Below are positions 60,008 through 64,000 of a stretch of 64,000 nucleotides of DNA, piece after piece (the stretch's first letter is position 1; each line of letters starts with the position of its first letter). The notes beneath the pieces were generated by a model. It was not told the origin of the DNA and made no database searches. It was given only the letters and a program-made list of their open reading frames with translations. The stretch is from the NCBI RefSeq assembly GCF_001693775.2, contig NZ_MBEW02000007.1:1-64000 (forward strand), in the 5' to 3' direction. The position numbers and the translations under genes were made by a program. The stretch is from Criibacterium bergeronii. Its GTDB lineage: Bacteria; Bacillota; Clostridia; Peptostreptococcales; Filifactoraceae.

Positions 60008-61908
60008 TGAGTTGGGCAGAAGCTAAATGGATTGTAGATAATATTCTACAGAAAACAGGACAACAGCCAAATAATATGAGGAAATTTGTGGCTATTCCTT
60101 TATCGAGTACAACAATAGGTTTAACTTTTTTAGAACCGGAAGATAGTTATTTGGACAACAACCTTATTTGCTCTGTAGGTGGAGTAATGATAAGAAAGTC
60201 AGAAACAGGTTTTCCGGCTACACCAAACGATGGAGACCTTGTATTAGTAAACACTGAACTTGGAAAATATAATACAGACAATTTTATTGTTGAAGGATTG
60301 ATTGAAGGTAAAACATACTACTTCTCTGCTTTTCCTTTTTCAACTCAGGGCGTTTACAATACTTCTTCTAATGAAGTAAATCGTGAAACAGCTGTTCCTT
60401 CTAATGGAGAAAGTGTTACTGTAAATATTACTATTGATGACACCTCCGCTTTTGGAAATGTTGAAGTGAAATGTGTTGATGAAACAAGCTCATCTTCTAC
60501 TCAAAGTGCTACATTATCAGCGATAAAAAGAATAGCGACATTTACTGTTACAACAGGACATAGGTATCATATAGAATATGGAACTGTCGATGGGTATTCA
60601 AAACCAAGTAATACATCTCCAAAGACATCTGTTGCAGGTGGAAGTAGTTCTTATACAGGAGCTTATTCATATTTTACTTCCACAATCAATGTAACCTACC
60701 CTATAGGAGCTACGGTTAAATGCGTAAATGGAGATATCATTTATATAGCTCCGACAACATCAGGAAATCATTCTTTCAAGGTTCATAAAAGCGGCATTTG
60801 GACTATCACTGCAACCAAGAGTGGGGATTCTGTTTCAACAACAGTTTCTATTACAGCTACAGGACAGACTAAATCGGCTGAATTATCTTTTGTAAAGATA
60901 TATGGAATATCTCGTAATGTGTCGTCATCGTCTCCAAATTGGACAAGAACTGATGACGCTATCGGTAAAACAGCAACCGCTTCTGTAGGAACACAACCGG
61001 GTAACAGTAATTTTAATAATTGCTACCCTTGGTCTGAAATGACAAGACAAACACTTTCAACGGGCGATGTAATGGTAAAAATACCTGAGTTTTGGTTCAA
61101 TCGCTCTGTGCAAAATGGAATTGAAACCATTCAAATAGCAGATAAGGCAACACAAGGTTTTGTGAAACACCCCGGTTCAGGTAGTTTTGTAGGAGCTTAT
61201 AAAACATCAAGTAACAATAAATCCGTGAAAAATGCAGCCCCAACGGCGAATCAAACAAGAGCTACTATGAGAAGTAATGCAAAAACCAAAGGTACAGGTT
61301 GGGGAATTATCGATTTAGTTACTGAATCGGCAATACAGATGTTGTACTTGGTTGAATTTGCTACAAATAATTCGCAAAGTGCAATAGGTATAGGGTATTG
61401 CGATGATAACTCGTCTGCTATCTCGTCAGGAACTTGTGACAATGTTCCGGGGCTTACAGGTAGACCTGCCGGTACTGATGGTAAAGTTGATGTTATCTAC
61501 AGAGGTATCGAAGGAATATGGGGTAATGTTTGGGAATTGGTAGATGGAATAAACATAAATAACGGAGAGTATTATGTTTGCACAGACCCAAGCAAATACG
61601 CAGATGATACAAGTAGTAATTACACGAAGTTAAGCTACAAGGGTGTAACAAACAATGCTTGGATTACATCTGAAGGTATAGATGGAACACTACCTTGGGC
61701 TATGCTACCTTCAGCAACGAGTGGTGGTTCTGAAAGCACATATTATTCAGACCATGTTTATGCTTCTTCAAGAGGTTGGTTTGTGGGCTGTCGTGGCGGT
61801 GCTTGGAGCCATGGTTCTTTTTGCGGTATGTTCTTTGCTCACTTGTGCCTTTCGTCGTTTGACACGAGCTCGGGCATCGGCTCTCGCCTACTTTATAAGC
61901 CCTCCTAA
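60007..61908 (+). CDS. Tail fibre adhesin with C-type lectin/FGE-like variable domain (DGR target)
   Basis: 633 aa. N-terminal FN3/Ig-like domains (about 20-290), then an FGE-sulfatase/C-type-lectin fold (about 330-633): KIPEFWFNRS, IYRGIEGIWGNVWELVDGI, and the end WFVGCRGGAWSHGSFCGMF ... GIGSRLLYKPS. This ending is that of diversity-generating retroelement target proteins such as Mtd: surface residues encoded by NNY codons between invariant ones. Probably the receptor-binding protein. Confidence 0.85.
   Translation: MSWAEAKWIVDNILQKTGQQPNNMRKFVAIPLSSTTIGLTFLEPEDSYLDNNLICSVGGVMIRKSETGFPATPNDGDLVLVNTELGKYNTDNFIVEGLIEGKTYYFSAFPFSTQGVYNTSSNEVNRETAVPSNGESVTVNITIDDTSAFGNVEVKCVDETSSSSTQSATLSAIKRIATFTVTTGHRYHIEYGTVDGYSKPSNTSPKTSVAGGSSSYTGAYSYFTSTINVTYPIGATVKCVNGDIIYIAPTTSGNHSFKVHKSGIWTITATKSGDSVSTTVSITATGQTKSAELSFVKIYGISRNVSSSSPNWTRTDDAIGKTATASVGTQPGNSNFNNCYPWSEMTRQTLSTGDVMVKIPEFWFNRSVQNGIETIQIADKATQGFVKHPGSGSFVGAYKTSSNNKSVKNAAPTANQTRATMRSNAKTKGTGWGIIDLVTESAIQMLYLVEFATNNSQSAIGIGYCDDNSSAISSGTCDNVPGLTGRPAGTDGKVDVIYRGIEGIWGNVWELVDGININNGEYYVCTDPSKYADDTSSNYTKLSYKGVTNNAWITSEGIDGTLPWAMLPSATSGGSESTYYSDHVYASSRGWFVGCRGGAWSHGSFCGMFFAHLCLSSFDTSSGIGSRLLYKPS
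61792..61893 (+). other. Candidate variable repeat (VR) of a diversity-generating retroelement
   Basis: 102 bases with only 9 adenines by my count, against roughly a third in the surrounding gene. Codons at the expected variable positions are AGC, CAT, TTT, TTT, CAC, TGC, CTT, TTT, GAC, AGC and GGC, all NNY, as results from mutating AAY template codons. The invariant end ATCGGCTCTCGC corresponds to the IG(F/S)R end of DGR targets. Confidence 0.75.
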
Positions 61909-61914
61909 GGGGGT

Positions 61915-61934
61915 ATGGGGGATTTCTCCCCCAT
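61915..61934. other. Tetraloop hairpin after the variable repeat
   Basis: ATGGGGGA and TCCCCCAT form a perfect 8-bp stem around TTTC (GAAA on the other strand). DGRs need a GC-rich 7-10 bp hairpin with a GRNA tetraloop shortly after VR; this one is 7 bases after the stop codon, with the GRNA loop on the minus strand. It could also be a terminator without a T-run. Confidence 0.55.
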
Positions 61935-61937
61935 TCT

Positions 61938-62312
61938 ATCAAGAACTTTGTTGAAAAACTTGGAGTAAAACTTAAAGGCAATTATCAGTTGTTTCGTATT
62001 CAAGAGAATAACAAAGGTCGTAAGATTGATTTTGTAGGTAGATGTTTCGGCAGAGGATTTACTACAATCCGAAAAAGACAAGCATTAGCCCTTATGAGAC
62101 AAAGTAGATACATACAAAAACTTATAAGAAAGAACAAACCAATCTCGTATCGAACTGCGGCAGGATTTCTCTCAAGATGTGCCTGTTTCAAACATACGAA
62201 ATCAGCGGGTCTTAAAAAGAAGTATTATGACACGATAAATATTGAAAAATTAAAGGAGGTTATCAGAAATGAGAGTAAAAGGAGACATCTCTCCCAATGT
62301 ATGCAGTATTGA
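61938..62312 (+). pseudogene. C-terminal fragment of a DGR-type reverse transcriptase
   Basis: About 125 codons: IKNFVEKLGVKLKGNYQLF, RKIDFVGRCFGRGFTTIRKR, then KPISYRTAAGFLSRCACFKHT and a final basic helix. This is the thumb/C-terminal part of DGR reverse transcriptases (IDFxGYxFxRxxTxxRKR). The YxDD catalytic motif and everything before it are missing; no ATG with ribosome binding site exists (TTG 61989 is the first option). The frame simply runs in from the hairpin, so the front was deleted. Confidence 0.75.
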
Positions 62313-62607
62313 ACCCTTTGGTGGAGAGGTAGGAAAAGTTGAAGTTAGGCTTAGGGAGAATATTAAACCCTATGAAGAAAAGAACGAGGAAACCGGCGAA
62401 GTGATTTCAGGATTTGAATACGATGAGTATTTGTTCGTACTCGATGATACAGAAAATCTTTCAGAAAACATACAGAACAATTTTTCAGATTGGCTAACGA
62501 CCGGTAGAACTTTAGAAATTGACCCAAGAGCTACACTTTATATTACAGCAAAAACTACAGCTATTGATGAATATACAGAAGAACTGATACAGGGAGGTAT
62601 TTTATAA
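62269..62607 (+). CDS. Small phage protein downstream of the adhesin
   Basis: 112 aa: MRVKGDISPNVCSIEPFGGEVGKVEVRLRENI ... GFEYDEYLFVLDDTENLSENIQNNFSDWL. Common between fibres and XkdX in Clostridia phages; function unknown. AAAGGAGG precedes ATG; it overlaps the RT fragment by 44 bases. Confidence 0.7.
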   Translation: MRVKGDISPNVCSIEPFGGEVGKVEVRLRENIKPYEEKNEETGEVISGFEYDEYLFVLDDTENLSENIQNNFSDWLTTGRTLEIDPRATLYITAKTTAIDEYTEELIQGGIL

Positions 62608-62762
62608 TGAGTACATTGGTAGAAAGTTTGAAGCGATTGTATCTTAGAGGACGATTGACAAAAGAACAAATTGGAAAAAGAGTTACAAAAGGTACAATTA
62701 CAGAAACAGAGTATGAGTACATCACAGACGAAAAATATGCAAACACGGAGGAAGCAAGCTAA
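62607..62762 (+). CDS. XkdX family protein
   Basis: 51 aa: SLKRLYLRGRLTKEQIGKRVTKGTITETEYEYIT. The LKRLYxxGRLTxEQIxxxVxxGxITxxEYxxIT pattern is that of XkdX, a small protein of unknown role encoded at the end of tail operons. ATG overlaps the previous stop (TAATG). Confidence 0.88.
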   Translation: MSTLVESLKRLYLRGRLTKEQIGKRVTKGTITETEYEYITDEKYANTEEAS

Positions 62763-63088
62763 TGATTTCAGAGCAAACATTGATAATGAATATGGTCGGA
62801 GCAATATTTGCCAGTGGTGGATTTTGGGCTTTTCTAACCTACATTATTCAGAGGAGAGATAATAAGGATAGTGCGGAGACACAGATGTTAAAGGGTTTAG
62901 GACACGACAGGATATGTCATTTAGGTTCTGAATACATCAAAGAGGGTTGTATTTCAAAAGATGACTACGAAAATCTGCACGATTACTTGTTTATCCCTTA
63001 TAAGAAACTCGGAGGTAATGGAACGGCAGAAAAAATAATGAAAGAAATTGATAAATTACCATTATGTACATTGGAGGATAGAGCGTGA
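62762..63088 (+). CDS. Putative holin
   Basis: 108 aa with one N-terminal transmembrane helix (about 8-30) and a soluble tail GLGHDRICHLGSEYIKEGCISKDDYENLHDYLFIPYKKLGGNG, a well-known pattern of phage proteins encoded directly before the endolysin. Only one clear membrane segment, so it may be a class III-like holin or a holin helper. Overlaps neighbours by 1 and 4 bases. Confidence 0.7.
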   Translation: MISEQTLIMNMVGAIFASGGFWAFLTYIIQRRDNKDSAETQMLKGLGHDRICHLGSEYIKEGCISKDDYENLHDYLFIPYKKLGGNGTAEKIMKEIDKLPLCTLEDRA

Positions 63089-64000
63089 GTAAAGATATTT
63101 TCATAAGTAAAATTGCTGAATATGTTTCTAAATACGCACCTAAGTATGGTATTAAAGTACACTCTCCTATCATTGCTCAGGCGATATTGGAGAGTGGCTT
63201 CGGAACATCGGAACTTGCTAAAAATGCTCACAATTATTTTGGTCTAAAATATCGACAAGGGAGATGTAAAACTTGCATAGGTGTTTATGGAAAAGTAGGA
63301 ACGGAGCAAAATAAAGACGGAAGTTATACGGCTTCACAAATGAATTGGTGTAAGTTCAAAGATATGGAAAATGGTGTAATCGGATATTTCGACTTCATCA
63401 ATATTTTTAATTACGCCAATCTCAAAGGGGTAACAGACCCTAAAAAATATCTCGATAATATAAAGTCAGATGGGTATGCAACATCACACAAATATGTAGA
63501 CAATCTGATGAATATTATAAAGCAATACAATTTAACAAAGTATGACAAAAAGGAGGAAGTAAAAATGGGAAAAAGTTCACTTTCGAGCTACACAAGGATT
63601 ACATCTAATAAGAGTAGTCCAAGAAATCACTCTATTGACCGTATTACCCCACACTGTATAGTAGGTCAGTGGTCGGCAAAACATAGTTGTGATTATTTTG
63701 CAACAACAGGCAGACAGTGTTCTTCAAACTATGTTATCGGTAAAAATGGAGACATCGGACTTTCCGTTGATGAAAACGATAGAAGCTGGTGTTCCTCAAG
63801 TGCCGAAAATGACAATCGTGCTATTACAATAGAATGTGCGTCAGATACAGCACACCCTTATGCGATGACAAATGCCGTATATCAATCTCTCATCAATCTT
63901 TGCGTTGATATTTGTAAAAGACATGGTAAGAAGAAACTCTTATGGTTTGGAGATAAAAATAAATCGTTATCTTATAAACCTAAGAATGATGAAATGGTTA
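63085..64000 (+). CDS. Two-domain endolysin: glucosaminidase plus amidase (3' end outside window)
   Basis: At least 305 aa, GTG start (GTGA overlap). Domain 1 (about 1-150) is a GH73-type glucosaminidase: PIIAQAILESGFGTSELAKNAHNYFGLKYR with the catalytic Glu. Domain 2 (from about 165) is an amidase_2/PGRP domain: ITPHCIVGQWSA, ATTGRQCSSNYVIGKNG, AITIECASD, where His, His and Cys bind Zn. Internal AAGGAGG and ATG (63565) separate the domains in frame. It cuts host peptidoglycan at lysis. Confidence 0.88.
   Translation, partial: MSKDIFISKIAEYVSKYAPKYGIKVHSPIIAQAILESGFGTSELAKNAHNYFGLKYRQGRCKTCIGVYGKVGTEQNKDGSYTASQMNWCKFKDMENGVIGYFDFINIFNYANLKGVTDPKKYLDNIKSDGYATSHKYVDNLMNIIKQYNLTKYDKKEEVKMGKSSLSSYTRITSNKSSPRNHSIDRITPHCIVGQWSAKHSCDYFATTGRQCSSNYVIGKNGDIGLSVDENDRSWCSSSAENDNRAITIECASDTAHPYAMTNAVYQSLINLCVDICKRHGKKKLLWFGDKNKSLSYKPKNDEMV
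63550..63567 (+). promoter_or_regulatory. Internal ribosome binding site and start in the endolysin gene
   Basis: AAGGAGG at 63550-63556 lies nine bases before ATG 63565, in frame, exactly at the linker between the two catalytic domains (KKEEVKMGKSSL). It could produce an amidase-only form, as known from other dual-start endolysins. Confidence 0.65.

Larger units (their letters stand above)
19909..64000 (+). mobile_element. Prophage (siphovirus type), right end outside the window
   Basis: Gene order is that of a temperate siphophage: recombinase and repressor (minus), Cro-like gene, recombination/replication block, terminase, portal, scaffold, capsid, connectors, tail tube, G/GT chaperones, tape measure, tail fibres, holin-like protein, endolysin (plus). 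The left boundary must be near the recombinase (about 19800-19909), but no attachment core can be defined without the right end. Confidence 0.93.

Noticed and set aside
1-64000. tRNA or rRNA genes
   Set aside because: No segment with a tRNA cloverleaf signature (GGTTCGAAT-like T-arm with CCA-proximal acceptor pairing) or rRNA-like sequence was noticed on reading; weak candidates could still be missed without a dedicated scan.

Overview
The window comes from a low-GC Gram-positive bacterium (Bacillota). The AT-rich composition, strong AGGAGG ribosome binding sites, lipobox lipoproteins, a DUF4418/DUF2318/FTR1/P19 iron locus and Clostridia-type mobile-element genes point to an anaerobic Clostridia/Tissierellia-like host such as a Peptoniphilaceae member. 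The genus is inference only.

Layout. (1) 1-700: a truncated IS3-family transposase and a short 3' remnant of a relaxase gene. (2) 757-9949, minus strand: a ten-gene iron-uptake operon. It runs from a DUF4418 membrane protein through an ABC ATPase, FTR1 permease, P19/Tp34-type lipoprotein, DUF2318 Fe-S membrane protein, two FtsX/MacB-type permeases, a second ATPase and an FMN-binding lipoprotein to a third permease. A Fur-box-like site lies upstream and a terminator closes the operon. A second, longer remnant of the same relaxase family (10246-10910) lies on the other side, so the operon is bracketed by about 140-bp direct repeats. (3) 10990-19860: a decayed mobilizable/ICE region. It holds lipoprotein fragments, a MobA/MobL relaxase split by an intact-looking IS3-family element, an oriT-like site, DUF3847, a few intact cargo genes (ICMT-like methyltransferase, ClbS/DfsB-like protein, membrane proteins), a frameshifted CD1845-like gene, a broken type I methylase gene (hsdM) and a MazF/PemK-like gene. 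(4) 19909 to the window end: a prophage of siphovirus type, with the lysogeny module on the minus strand and nearly everything else on the plus strand. Its right end lies outside the window.

Prophage logic. A large serine recombinase and an XRE repressor face a small Cro-like gene across a control region with three spaced palindromes. The early block carries a transglycosylase, a Holliday-junction-resolvase-like nuclease, three DNA methyltransferases (one C5 enzyme with circularly permuted motif order), an SF2 helicase, a family-B-like DNA polymerase fused in frame to an ERF annealing protein, a PAPS-reductase-like protein, a YqaJ exonuclease, an SSB-like protein, nucleotide-metabolism genes, a PrimPol-like primase and a D5/P4-type helicase. 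The two terminase genes are separated by a 3.7-kb cassette with its own promoters, terminators, regulator, second serine recombinase and lipoprotein. Head, tail and lysis genes then follow in the usual order: portal, scaffold, capsid, connectors, tail tube, G/GT chaperones with a GGGAAAC slip site, tape measure, tail hub and fibres, XkdX, holin-like protein, endolysin.

The most notable feature is at 60007-62312. The last tail-fibre gene ends in a C-type-lectin/FGE-like domain whose final 100 bases are almost free of adenine and whose exposed codons are nearly all NNY. A tetraloop hairpin and only the C-terminal piece of a reverse transcriptase follow. This looks like a diversity-generating retroelement that worked in the past and has lost its template repeat and the catalytic part of its reverse transcriptase. 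Other notable items are a pair of homologous 115-nt hairpins flanking the cassette start, a promoter/palindrome/terminator leader before the portal gene, and two in-frame gene fusions that each keep an internal ribosome binding site.
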